Positions 40,994 to 49,022 of a stretch of 49,022 nt of DNA are shown one piece after another. The first letter of the stretch is position 1; each line of letters opens with the position of its first letter. Where the stretch lies: positions 1 through 49,022 of the IMG/VR virus record IMGVR_UViG_3300037189_002960, one strand, 5' to 3'. Origin of the DNA: a virus. The notes beneath the pieces were generated by a model. It saw only the letters and a list, made by a program, of their open reading frames with translations. It did not search any database and was not told the origin of the DNA. The translations under genes were made by a program, and so were the position numbers.

Positions 40994-42915
40994 TAGCGAG
41001 TACCATCCTGACGAGCATCTAGACGTGGCGCACCAAGCTGCCACTGGACACCAAGCTCAGTGGACCTAATTTTAAACGCCATCTGACGGGCACGGGCACG
41101 CATGAAGACCTGATCGGTGTACTGGTTAGTCGTAGTTTGAATTACGCGCTGGCTATCCGCAGCATCAGATTGAGCCGAGCCGCCGGGAAAATTGCGTGGG
41201 ATAACCGTAAGCGTAGCTGTCGCGTTCGTTGCCGTCGAAGTGTTAAAACTAACATCAGGGATAATACGGCGGATCAGCATAAAGTTGTCGCCATCCCCAA
41301 TATCAAAGGGTGACGACTGGATGTAGCTATCAATTGGAAGCGTATCGTCGTCAATGCCATTCTCATGGTCATAGAGGTAGCCGCTACCCGTGGTTACCGT
41401 ATTGCCACTAACGGTGATTGTAGTGTTTGCAGCCTGTGGATAATGGCGCAAAGGTGTGTCGAGCCAAGCTGTCCGATCAATGCTGCCATAATACCAGATG
41501 CGCTCTAGGTGGTTATAGACGACATAGGCGTTGTTATAGTTGCTATCTGCTGTGGGGTAGAACCACCAGATTTCATTCCACTGCTCGTTGGTACCGCAGA
41601 TAATCTGATCGGATTGACCAAAATTAATGTTGTTAAATACATGGTCACGCAGGGTGCAGGGCAGCGTCTCAACGCGACCGGTATAGGCATAGAACTTATC
41701 CTGCCCCATCCAGTAGACAACGTTGGCTGCGGATGCCATGCACCGAGGAGAAGCAACGGAGATGTTATCCGCATACTCCTGAAGCCCAAACACGTCGGTC
41801 GTACCAAGGAACTGTAAGGTGTAGAGGTTGGTATCGGTCCAAACCAAAATTTCCTGACGGGTCGGCAAGGCGCGTACAATCCGGGAACCGCGAGAAACAC
41901 GCAGGTCACCGGCAGAATTGGTTGTGCTGGGGGTCCAGTCGCCGGGAGTATCTTGGTCAGCCCAGCGAATCAGGAGTGGGTCAAAGTCAACCGTGCTGGT
42001 TGAGCCAAAAGGCACTGCGCCAAAAGCGATAAGATGCTTGTCCTGCTGAGATACCAGCAACTGCATGATCTGCACAGGTACGGAACTCGCTGTAAACCCT
42101 TCTGCTGTTGCGTAGTCTGGGAGCGTTATCGCATGTGTAGCCAACGCAGTAGAGGGGTCGTCCGTGGTGCCACGCACCCACCAATAGCCCGCGCCGTTGC
42201 GGATGTTCATCACAAGGTCGTTGTCAAAGTTGTCAAACCACCAATCACGTTGTGGAAGATTGACGCCGCCAGTGGTTGAACCAAGACCCCAAGAAGCACG
42301 GCCCCAAGTACCCGTACCCCAGCCAAGGCCAACAATCGAGATGGCGTTGCCCGGTTCGATTTCAGTTTGTACTGTATAGCCCGCGCCGCTTACGGACGCA
42401 TTAGATGTAGCTGCTGTCGTTGTAGTGAACGTAAAACTGTTGGCCCCAGTTACCGTAACCGTGCGAACCCCATTAAGCTCAGTGATTGGGATGCCGCCAA
42501 GCGCCGCAGCAAACCCAGCAATATTCACTGGTTCGCCGGTACCAAGCCATGAAGGCAGTGCAGTGGTCGTGGTTACCGTAACGAGCTTCTGGGTGTTAAT
42601 TACAGCAAAAGTATTAGACCCCACCAATGCAGTGGCAAACGGGGTGATGTCGTTAAAATAGCCGCCGTTCTCGATATAGGCTTTATCGTTCGTGCCGAGC
42701 GCAAGGAAGTTATCTTGGTATGACGTGATCCAGTTCCACATCTGGCGGCACACACCATCAAATGCTGTAGGTGTAGACTTTACCCAGCCGCCAATCTTCT
42801 GTGGGTAGCCCGAGCGAAACCTGATCTTGTCACACTCGTACCAGCCGCCCTCGTTGGAGTAGTCGGTCTGGTCGCGGTTCACACCGGGCTTAAACTGGAG
42901 CTTGATAAAAGGCAC
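40993..42915 (-). CDS. Beta-rich tail hub or stabilisation protein
   Basis: The 640-residue protein starts with GTG after AAGGAGTCG. It opens FKPGVNRDQTDYSNEGGWYE and CDKIRFRSGYPQKIGGW, close in layout to the packaged-DNA stabilisation or tail tubular proteins of podoviruses (P22 gp10-like or T7 gp12-like). Long beta-rich repeats follow, with Trp-rich strands (RDWWFDNF, GYWWVRGT) of a probable beta-propeller. No enzyme motif. It should plug or extend the portal. It is coupled to the genes on both sides. Confidence 0.7.
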   Translation of the reverse strand: MPFIKLQFKPGVNRDQTDYSNEGGWYECDKIRFRSGYPQKIGGWVKSTPTAFDGVCRQMWNWITSYQDNFLALGTNDKAYIENGGYFNDITPFATALVGSNTFAVINTQKLVTVTTTTALPSWLGTGEPVNIAGFAAALGGIPITELNGVRTVTVTGANSFTFTTTTAATSNASVSGAGYTVQTEIEPGNAISIVGLGWGTGTWGRASWGLGSTTGGVNLPQRDWWFDNFDNDLVMNIRNGAGYWWVRGTTDDPSTALATHAITLPDYATAEGFTASSVPVQIMQLLVSQQDKHLIAFGAVPFGSTSTVDFDPLLIRWADQDTPGDWTPSTTNSAGDLRVSRGSRIVRALPTRQEILVWTDTNLYTLQFLGTTDVFGLQEYADNISVASPRCMASAANVVYWMGQDKFYAYTGRVETLPCTLRDHVFNNINFGQSDQIICGTNEQWNEIWWFYPTADSNYNNAYVVYNHLERIWYYGSIDRTAWLDTPLRHYPQAANTTITVSGNTVTTGSGYLYDHENGIDDDTLPIDSYIQSSPFDIGDGDNFMLIRRIIPDVSFNTSTATNATATLTVIPRNFPGGSAQSDAADSQRVIQTTTNQYTDQVFMRARARQMAFKIRSTELGVQWQLGAPRLDARQDGTR

Positions 42916-42926
42916 CCAACGACTCC

Positions 42927-43550
42927 TTAAGTATATGCAAATCGGGCGCGACCAGCAGCACCACTTTCTCCAGAGACATCAAAAATAGAGAGGACAAGGC
43001 CACCACCACCGCCACCACCCGGAGCAGTACCCGGCGTATTATAAGACACATCGGCCCCTCCATTTGGCGAACCGCGCCCAGTTGTAGTGACTCCACCCCC
43101 ACCATTGCCGGGCGTATTAGTCCCGCCTGTTGCGGTGCCTCCGGTACCTTGGGTGCCAGTTGTAGCACCATCACCACCACCGCCACCACCCCCTGCGTTT
43201 AATGCTCCGCTGGCAAATGTCCCACTTGCAATTGTGGTTGCAGTACCTGCGGCCCCAGTCCCGCCACCACCTGTACCACCCGGACCAACGGTATATGTAA
43301 TGGTTTGGCCCCAGTTGGAAGAGATAAGAGTGTAAGTTTTAGTAACATACCCACCCGAGCCACCACCACCACCACTAGTGCCAGAAACGCGGCCAGTACC
43401 ACCTGCTCCACCACCACCCCATACGGTTATGATAAGCTGAGTTGCACCCGATGGAATGGTTTCGGTTGCGGCAGTGCCGGAGTTATAGGTATTGGTGACT
43501 GGGATGAAGGCTCCACCAGACCCCAGCAGTGCCATCTGGATACCGCTCAT
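42927..43550 (-). CDS. Glycine-rich adhesin-like tail protein
   Basis: ATG 43550 overlaps the stop of the upstream fibre gene (TAATG); an earlier frame start at 43598 has no better site. The 207-residue protein has a short fold, then many Gly runs (GGGGAGGTG, GGGGGSGG, GGGGGGGD) between short Thr/Ser strands. Runs like these form polyglycine-II sandwiches in phage tip adhesins such as T-even gp38. It probably sits at the fibre end and decides receptor binding. The C-terminus closes with VSGESGAAGRARFAYT. Confidence 0.7.
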   Translation of the reverse strand: MSGIQMALLGSGGAFIPVTNTYNSGTAATETIPSGATQLIITVWGGGGAGGTGRVSGTSGGGGGSGGYVTKTYTLISSNWGQTITYTVGPGGTGGGGTGAAGTATTIASGTFASGALNAGGGGGGGDGATTGTQGTGGTATGGTNTPGNGGGGVTTTGRGSPNGGADVSYNTPGTAPGGGGGGGLVLSIFDVSGESGAAGRARFAYT

Positions 43551-45481
43551 TAGGTGAGGCCCCCGCCCGAAATGACCCCGTCGCTGGCGCTGTTGCACCA
43601 GATTGTAGCGATGCCACGCTGAGCCAATGTGCGATTACCCGTCGTGGCCGTACCCGCTAGATATAGAGTAAAGCCTGTGCCCTGCGTAATCGTGACCGAC
43701 GCAGTGCTGTTGTTGTAGATTGAGATGACATCACCCGCAGCAAAGGTAGCATTTGGGAATGTAATACCTGCGGAAACAGCAATGCACTTACCTACATCGG
43801 ACACGTTGGCTGTAGTTGTTGTCGTGGAGCGCGGGATGTTCCGGTAGCCAATAACAACGCTGTTGATCGTAGTTGAGGCATTTAGAGAAGTTATGTCGGT
43901 ATTGGCACCTGAAGCGGCTGCACCAATTTCTGTAAGAGACCACGATACACTAGCTGACCCATCAAACGTCTTACCAGTCGAACCAATGGTAAGTGTGCGG
44001 GCCGTAGTCAGGGTAGCAGCGCTGCCTGTGGTGTTCTGGTTGAGCGTTGGGAATGTACAGCCTGTCAGGTTGCCACTTGATGGCGTGCCCAGTGCGCCGC
44101 CGTTGACGACAAAAGCACCAGCAGTACCAGTATTGACACCGAGGGCTGTAACAACGCCAGTTCCTGTCGTGACCGTAGCAGGAGCAGTGCCAGCACCGCC
44201 GCCAACCACAAGGGAGTTTGCAGCAAGCGCGGCAGATGTCGCCCACGTCGATGCGCTTGAGAAGTAGGGGATACCGCCAGATGTCCCAGCAACCGTGAAT
44301 GCAGGTGTGGTTGTAGATGTAGCAACGGTGATAACCCCACCAGTAAAGCTGACATTGGTAACGGTGCCACTACCAATCGCAGTGCGGAAGGTGGCTGCAT
44401 CAAGTGCGCTTACGGTGTTGTCTGCATTGATACGTGGGAACGTAATCGCAGAAGGGTTGGTCAGTGTGAAGAAGTTGCCGCCGACTGTCGTTGCGCCGAT
44501 GCCTGTGCGCGCAGCCGCTGCTGTATTAGCCCCCGTACCACCTTGGGCAATGCTAAGCGCAGTAGTCAGGCCAGTCAGTGATGTGATGTCGCCGTTAGCA
44601 CCAGAAACCGCAGCGCTGAGCGCCGTACGTGCAGCCGGTGCGGTATTAGCCCCAGTACCGCCAGAAGTCACGGGAAGCGTTCCGGTCGTTAGCGCACTTG
44701 TTGAGGTGGCGTAGACTGCCCCGCCAGAAGTGAATGAGGTAAGGCCCGTGCCGCCAGCCGTAGAGGGTAGAGTCCCTGTGGTCAGCACGCTCGTCGATGT
44801 CGCATATACCGCACCGCCTGATGTAAATGAAGTAAGGTTCGTCCCGCCGTTTGCAGTTGGCAAGGTGCCAGAAACATGCGTTGTCAGGCCGATCTTGCCC
44901 CATGATGGAGCAACACCAACGCCACCAGAAATTAGTGAGTTGCCTGTGGCGACATCAGCCAGCTTGCTAAGTGCCGTTGTGGTCGAAGCGTAGAGTAGAT
45001 CGCCCACTGCATAGCTAGATTGCCCGGTGCCACCAGAAGTAGCAGAGAGTGCCGTACCGAGCGTTAGTGACGTCAGATGGGTGATTGCATCAACGACATT
45101 AGTACCATCGTTGTAGACCCACATGGTCTTGCCCGTAGGTACGGCGATGCCGGAGCCAGTAGCGTTCTTGACTGTGATCGTGCCATCGGTGCCGTTATTG
45201 ATAATGTAGGGTTTGCCATCTCCAATTGCAGGGACGACAAGGTTATACCCAGCGGTAGCAGTACCAGTGAGATTGAGGCGAAGGAAACGCGCATCCTGCG
45301 GGGCGTTAGTATCCGTCCAAGTGAGAGTCTGGCTGGCGTTGGCGTATGTAATGGTCTTCGAGCTAGCAATAGCCGACCCTAGTGCCGCACCAATATTGAC
45401 ATTGGTGATATCGCCCCACGTGGTTGAGTTCTCCCCCGTGGCCATCAACTGGATTTTAAGGTTGCTGTACGTGCTTGCCAT
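43550..45481 (-). CDS. Tail fibre protein with Ser/Thr/Gly repeats
   Basis: The 643-residue protein has an N-terminal virion-binding part (NLKIQLMATGENSTTWGDI) and a long repetitive shaft. GTL-P-(S/T)-xGGT and LTSFTSGGAVYATSTS recur two or three times near residues 200-300, and GGTGANTA(A/P)AART recurs twice further on. It is beta-rich with few charged residues, as expected for a trimeric fibre. The C-terminus is distinct (ITQGTGFTLYL). The Gly-rich adhesin follows by a TAATG overlap, so fibre and tip are coupled. Confidence 0.8.
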   Translation of the reverse strand: MASTYSNLKIQLMATGENSTTWGDITNVNIGAALGSAIASSKTITYANASQTLTWTDTNAPQDARFLRLNLTGTATAGYNLVVPAIGDGKPYIINNGTDGTITVKNATGSGIAVPTGKTMWVYNDGTNVVDAITHLTSLTLGTALSATSGGTGQSSYAVGDLLYASTTTALSKLADVATGNSLISGGVGVAPSWGKIGLTTHVSGTLPTANGGTNLTSFTSGGAVYATSTSVLTTGTLPSTAGGTGLTSFTSGGAVYATSTSALTTGTLPVTSGGTGANTAPAARTALSAAVSGANGDITSLTGLTTALSIAQGGTGANTAAAARTGIGATTVGGNFFTLTNPSAITFPRINADNTVSALDAATFRTAIGSGTVTNVSFTGGVITVATSTTTPAFTVAGTSGGIPYFSSASTWATSAALAANSLVVGGGAGTAPATVTTGTGVVTALGVNTGTAGAFVVNGGALGTPSSGNLTGCTFPTLNQNTTGSAATLTTARTLTIGSTGKTFDGSASVSWSLTEIGAAASGANTDITSLNASTTINSVVIGYRNIPRSTTTTTANVSDVGKCIAVSAGITFPNATFAAGDVISIYNNSTASVTITQGTGFTLYLAGTATTGNRTLAQRGIATIWCNSASDGVISGGGLT

Positions 45482-45490
45482 CTTTGTTCC

Positions 45491-48400
45491 TTACGTCGGG
45501 ATTTGTACCCAAGTCACTGTATTACCGTCGTTAACTTGTGTCCACGTTACAGTTTGGCTATCGTTAACAATTGCCCAGTTGGGCGTTTGCGCGTCGTTTA
45601 TAGCAGACCAAGTTACACTTTGCGAGTCATCAATCGTCTGCCAGTTGGGTGTCTGATTGTCATTGATTACGCCCCAGACAAGGGCCGGACCGATATACCC
45701 TGTGGCCTGTACGCCAGTTACAGACACCCTAGCGCCAGCAGAAATAGTTACATTGCCAAGCGTAACAGTAGCCGAAACACCTGTAACAAGATACCCAACT
45801 ACAGGATTAACCGTACCAACAGCACCGGAAGCTTCTACCCCCGCTACAGAGACGTTTGCCTTAGCCGCAACTGTTACGTCGCCAACAGCACCGGAAGCCG
45901 AAACCCCAGTGACGTTAACTTGGATCGGGTTAGAAATTGCAACAGTTACATCGCCAACAGCACCGGAAGCCGAAACCCCAGTGACGTTGTAGCTAGACTG
46001 GGTAGTTACCGAACCAACAGTACCAGAAGCTTGGACGCCTGTTAGGGAGACGTTTGCCTTAGCTGCGACATCCGCAGTGCCTACTGAACCAGTGGCTTGT
46101 ACCCCAGTAACATTAACCGATACGGGCGTAGCCAGAGAGACGGTAACCGTACCAACAGCACCGGAAGCTTCTACCCCCGCTACAGAGACGTTTGCCTTAG
46201 CCGCAACTGTTACGTCGCCAACTGAACCAGTGGCTTGGACACCTGTAAGGGAAACGTTAGCATTAGCTGCGACTGTAGAGTCGCCAACTGAACCAGTGGC
46301 TTCTACCCCGGTCGGGGGTGCGTTAGCATTAGCAACGACGGTACCTACACCAACAGAGCAGACACCTTCAACACCCGTGACGTTAACGGTTACACTCGTA
46401 CTCCCGGTAAAATTCCAGCCGGTGTTATTGCCGTTGTTTACGTTTCCGTTGCTTGTGAATGCGTTCCACGTTGCGCCGCCGGTTGCTGCGATGTCTTGGA
46501 TTGTCAGGTAAGAGACGCTTACTGTTCCAGATGTTTTGGAAATTGTAGCACGGACACCAGACCCACCCGACCTCAAGGTGACTTGGGCGGTCGATGTTCC
46601 AGACAACGTGAAATTGGTGAACGTCGTTGTGGCAAGCTGCTGCAACTCAATAATGGTAGCAGAAGTTACCGTCGATTTAAGAGTAAGATCATCAAGCGCG
46701 TAGCCTGTGCCAGTCCCATCATCCGCCAATGTCAATGTGCCGACACCAGCTTGTTCTACAGTTGGCAACGTGCGGCCAGCAGGCCCGATATATTTAGGTA
46801 ATGCGGAATCGCAGGATATGGTTCCGCTACCCACAAACGTAGTATTATCCGTCGTGTCCCATACATATGTGTAACTAGACGTATGCGCGTTATCACCAGT
46901 AAGTTTAATCGTCCCGCTGGACATGGTAATTGTTGGTGTGTTGCCGCCTGAAAGCAGCCCGTAACCAAATTGTGCAGTGAGAGTTTTACCGTTCAAATCC
47001 AGCGCGGCGTTACCTAGTAAGGCAATTTGCATTGATAAGGTAACATCTGCATTCAGTTTATAGTTTGCGGCTGCGTTAATAACAATTGAGGTAAACGAAG
47101 GGAATGTTGTTGTAGCACTAAGATTGAACTGCGTTGCAGACCCATATAGGGTCAATGTGCGTGTCGAAGTTCCGGTTACGGTATTGCTGTTGAAATTTAG
47201 ACTGCCATAGGTGTTGATGTTTCCACCAAAATTCATTGTTCCGCCAAAGTTGTCGGTGCTTAAATTGCGTAGTGTAGCAACGCCTGAGAACGATACAGTG
47301 TCGGCTGCTGCGCCAGAAAACTCTAGTGAAAATCCGCCGGTTCCGAAATTGGAGATGATACGGCTTCCCGCGCTGCCCGTGGAGGTCAGTCTGATTGGTA
47401 CGTCAGTAGATGCGCCAGCCGATAGGTTTACGACGGTAGTAGCGTTTCCGGTAACTTCGAACCGACCGCCGTTTGCAACCGCAGAACCGCCAGTGGATAC
47501 CAGCGTAGTTGCGGTGATTACAAACCCGTTCAGGTCAAAGATGCCGCTCGTCCACGTATATGTGTTGAGCGTGGTGGCTCGTGCAAACTTAAATGTAGAG
47601 CCAAGCCCGTTGAAAATCAGCGGGAAGCCCAAAGCCGTTTTGTTCGCAAGGTCTATGCTACGTATAGTTGCCGCTGTTGATGCGGTCAGCGTCCATGCGT
47701 TCGCGCCGCCAGTAAAAGTAGCCGCGTCGGCTAATATTACATCACCGTAAATTGTCTGCGCCGCGTTGCTAACAGTACCTGTAAAACCGGTAAAACTTAT
47801 GTTGTTTTTTGCGCCAAAAGTAAGCGTAAGTGTATAGCTACCGCTTATAAACGCAAAATTTAACGAATTGGTATCGGGATTTGCGCTAGGTACGCCGGAA
47901 GCAATTGTTGTCGCAGAACCAGTATTATTGTCTACGGTAACATTGCGCGATCCCGACGACGTAAAACTTGTAGCTGTAGAAGTTGTCCACAGTGTTCCGC
48001 CGTTACCATTAACGGTAATATTACCGGAAGCGCCAAAAGCAATTGTACGTGCATTGCTATTAGAGCTACTAAAAAAACCGCACGTAAGTTTGTAGCTTGC
48101 AAGGTTTATAGTGCCGCTGGTAAGAGTAACAGTTCTGGTGGGGCCAATAGTTACGTTACTTGCTAGGGTCCATGTTAATGTGGTGCCAGTAAATGTTAAG
48201 TTTGAATTTAGCGTCACCCCCGCCGTGTTTATTGTGCCACCGGCGGTAAGGAAGTTAATACCCAAACTGTTAGTGGGTATGTTCCAAGCAACAAATGACG
48301 TTAGAGTAAAGCTGCCCCCACTGACGCTTAATGTGTTTGCCCCACTGGATAAAAACGTAACTAAACCAGAACTGGCCGTTACGGTAAAATTAGCACAGTT

Positions 48401-48553
48401 TACCAAACCATTGATGGTAACAGTGTACGTTCCGCTAGGAAAGATTACATTTTCGGTAGAGTTAGGTACAACCCCAGTGTCCCAGCTAGTAGTGGCTGTC
48501 CAGTTCCCGCTGCCGGGAGCACTTGTAGTGCCGCTGCCTTTCCATGTAGCCAC
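45491..48553 (-). CDS. Large beta-helical fibre or tailspike-like protein
   Basis: The 1020-residue protein starts with GTG 48553 after CCGGAGGC. The first 650 residues are Ser/Thr/Gly/Asn-rich beta-strands, like a right-handed beta-helix. Near residues 700-920 comes a set of about ten 24-residue repeats around TGVxA-G-VG-VTVAA-ANVS. The last 60 residues are 10-residue repeats ending in W-x-x-I/V with ND-Q-(T/S) (INDAQTPNWAIVNDSQTVTW). No catalytic residues of a depolymerase are obvious. It may bind or cleave a host surface glycan. Confidence 0.75.
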   Translation of the reverse strand: MATWKGSGTTSAPGSGNWTATTSWDTGVVPNSTENVIFPSGTYTVTINGLVNCANFTVTASSGLVTFLSSGANTLSVSGGSFTLTSFVAWNIPTNSLGINFLTAGGTINTAGVTLNSNLTFTGTTLTWTLASNVTIGPTRTVTLTSGTINLASYKLTCGFFSSSNSNARTIAFGASGNITVNGNGGTLWTTSTATSFTSSGSRNVTVDNNTGSATTIASGVPSANPDTNSLNFAFISGSYTLTLTFGAKNNISFTGFTGTVSNAAQTIYGDVILADAATFTGGANAWTLTASTAATIRSIDLANKTALGFPLIFNGLGSTFKFARATTLNTYTWTSGIFDLNGFVITATTLVSTGGSAVANGGRFEVTGNATTVVNLSAGASTDVPIRLTSTGSAGSRIISNFGTGGFSLEFSGAAADTVSFSGVATLRNLSTDNFGGTMNFGGNINTYGSLNFNSNTVTGTSTRTLTLYGSATQFNLSATTTFPSFTSIVINAAANYKLNADVTLSMQIALLGNAALDLNGKTLTAQFGYGLLSGGNTPTITMSSGTIKLTGDNAHTSSYTYVWDTTDNTTFVGSGTISCDSALPKYIGPAGRTLPTVEQAGVGTLTLADDGTGTGYALDDLTLKSTVTSATIIELQQLATTTFTNFTLSGTSTAQVTLRSGGSGVRATISKTSGTVSVSYLTIQDIAATGGATWNAFTSNGNVNNGNNTGWNFTGSTSVTVNVTGVEGVCSVGVGTVVANANAPPTGVEATGSVGDSTVAANANVSLTGVQATGSVGDVTVAAKANVSVAGVEASGAVGTVTVSLATPVSVNVTGVQATGSVGTADVAAKANVSLTGVQASGTVGSVTTQSSYNVTGVSASGAVGDVTVAISNPIQVNVTGVSASGAVGDVTVAAKANVSVAGVEASGAVGTVNPVVGYLVTGVSATVTLGNVTISAGARVSVTGVQATGYIGPALVWGVINDNQTPNWQTIDDSQSVTWSAINDAQTPNWAIVNDSQTVTWTQVNDGNTVTWVQIPT
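45808..46222 (-). repeat. Exact 79-bp direct repeat inside the fibre gene
   Basis: 45808-45886 and 46144-46222 are identical over 79 bases and 336 bases apart (112 codons), so recombination between them would keep the frame. Shorter copies of the 72-base unit (24 codons) lie between and around. The identity at DNA level is more than the protein repeat needs. Confidence 0.85.
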
Positions 48554-48556
48554 GGC

Positions 48557-48724
48557 TTATGCCTCCGGTTCGGGGGGCGTCTCAATGAAGGCAATCCACG
48601 CATCGGCGCGGCGCTGCTTTTCGGCCTCAATCTCTTCGTCGGTCATAGGGGCTTCATCGGGAAAAAGGATCGTATCCATATAATCACCTTGCCGAGTGGC
48701 AATTATGAAATCAATCCTAGCCAT
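48557..48724 (-). CDS. 55-residue hypothetical protein
   Basis: ATG 48724 on the minus strand gives a product starting MARIDFIIATRQGDYMDTIL and ending acidic (TPPEPEA). The GGAGG in its last codons serves as the ribosome site of the large fibre gene four bases later. It has no signal or membrane segment. It may be a small chaperone of fibre assembly, judged by position. Confidence 0.6.
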   Translation of the reverse strand: MARIDFIIATRQGDYMDTILFPDEAPMTDEEIEAEKQRRADAWIAFIETPPEPEA

Positions 48725-48737
48725 ACCAACCCCTTCC

Positions 48738-49010
48738 CTACTTTACAGCTACTGCGTCTTCCCATGCTTTAACCGTTAAGCGATGCTTTACACTACAGTC
48801 GGTATACTTTGCAATGATATCAGCTTCCCAGAGTGCCCGTTCAGGGTCGATCATTAGCAGTGGTGGGTTTTGGAGCATCGGACACTTCGACGCTAGGTTT
48901 GCCGGTGGCAGCGGCATTGGCGTCACTGACACTGCTTTCGAGCAGCCTGCGCACAGAGTCAGGAGCAGAGCAATCAGCAACAGGGGCAGGAGCCGTTTTA
49001 TATATTTCAC
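48738..49010 (-). CDS. Lipoprotein, probable Rz1-like outer-membrane spanin
   Basis: The 90-residue protein has a basic start and hydrophobic signal (LLPLLLIALLLTLCAGC) with a lipobox ending in Cys23. A Pro-rich part follows (VTPMPLPPANLASKCPML) and a C-terminal DIIAKYTDCSVKHRLTVKAW, similar to the Rz/Rz1-type ending A-xx-Y-xx-C-x-x-H. It should be lipid-anchored in the outer membrane and fuse the membranes at lysis with an inner-membrane partner. That partner, an endolysin and a holin would lie beyond the right edge. Only 12 bases remain to the edge. Confidence 0.65.
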   Translation of the reverse strand: MKYIKRLLPLLLIALLLTLCAGCSKAVSVTPMPLPPANLASKCPMLQNPPLLMIDPERALWEADIIAKYTDCSVKHRLTVKAWEDAVAVK

Positions 49011-49022
49011 GTATGGTGTTAA

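Noticed and set aside
43863-44714. Two plus-strand frames opposite the fibre gene
   Set aside because: Their Val/Ala/Pro-rich translations mirror the fibre's Thr/Gly codons on the other strand; no start signal.
1-49022. Integrase, excisionase or repressor pair indicating a temperate phage
   Set aside because: No recombinase motif was found on either strand; the HTH proteins alone are not enough. The Leu in the polymerase is only suggestive.

Overview
This window is a near-complete or partial genome of a tailed phage, probably with a short podovirus-type tail. Host and lifestyle cannot be fixed from sequence alone. The phage signs are a portal protein, both terminase subunits, a tail and fibre block, a peptidoglycan transglycosylase next to a giant polyvalent virion protein, and a spanin-like lipoprotein. 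There is no integrase, no tRNA gene, and no bacterial housekeeping gene. The two edges fit together: the portal gene runs off the left end on the minus strand, and the late minus-strand genes enter from the right end. The simplest reading is one leftward late operon cut by the window ends, with the head genes (capsid, scaffold) and probably an endolysin lying outside.

Layout. (1) 1-3748, minus strand: HNH nuclease, small terminase, large terminase, portal (partial). (2) 3749-5548: a divergent control region with an operator-like palindrome, G-rich tracts, one basic-protein gene (4182-4772), two tandem terminators, and about 740 bp of non-coding DNA packed with palindromes and repeats. It is the best candidate for a replication origin or master switch. 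(3) 5549-27324, plus strand: the early/middle module. It starts with tiny genes behind promoter P1. A MoxR-type ATPase, a metallopeptidase/VWA protein and partner genes follow behind promoter P2. Then come a VRR-NUC nuclease, family A DNA polymerase, glycosyltransferase, PD-(D/E)XK nuclease, two HNH-type genes, an SNF2-like helicase, a probable ssDNA-binding protein, an HTH protein and a primase-helicase. A strong terminator ends it at 27367-27398. (4) 27397-49010, minus strand: the late module. Transcription passes from the spanin-like gene through fibres, tail proteins and internal virion proteins to the 2610-residue polyvalent protein.

The plus-strand module would copy the genome: primase-helicase, polymerase, ssDNA-binding protein, SNF2 helicase and nucleases. 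The minus-strand module builds the particle. Three internal or tail-associated proteins (glutamine-rich, transglycosylase, polyvalent) look like an ejectosome that crosses the cell envelope with the DNA. Many genes overlap as TAATG, ATGA or GTGA, so translation is probably coupled. Early genes share a stereotyped AAGGAGCAAAC ribosome-binding site that late genes lack.

The most unusual parts are the MoxR/VWA cassette, the repeat-rich control region, the two pairs of matching promoters, the repeated IPDNLK motif in the giant protein, the Leu at the polymerase O-helix position equivalent to E. coli 762, and long exact DNA repeats in the 1020-residue fibre gene. No function has been tested; family names come from motifs read by eye.
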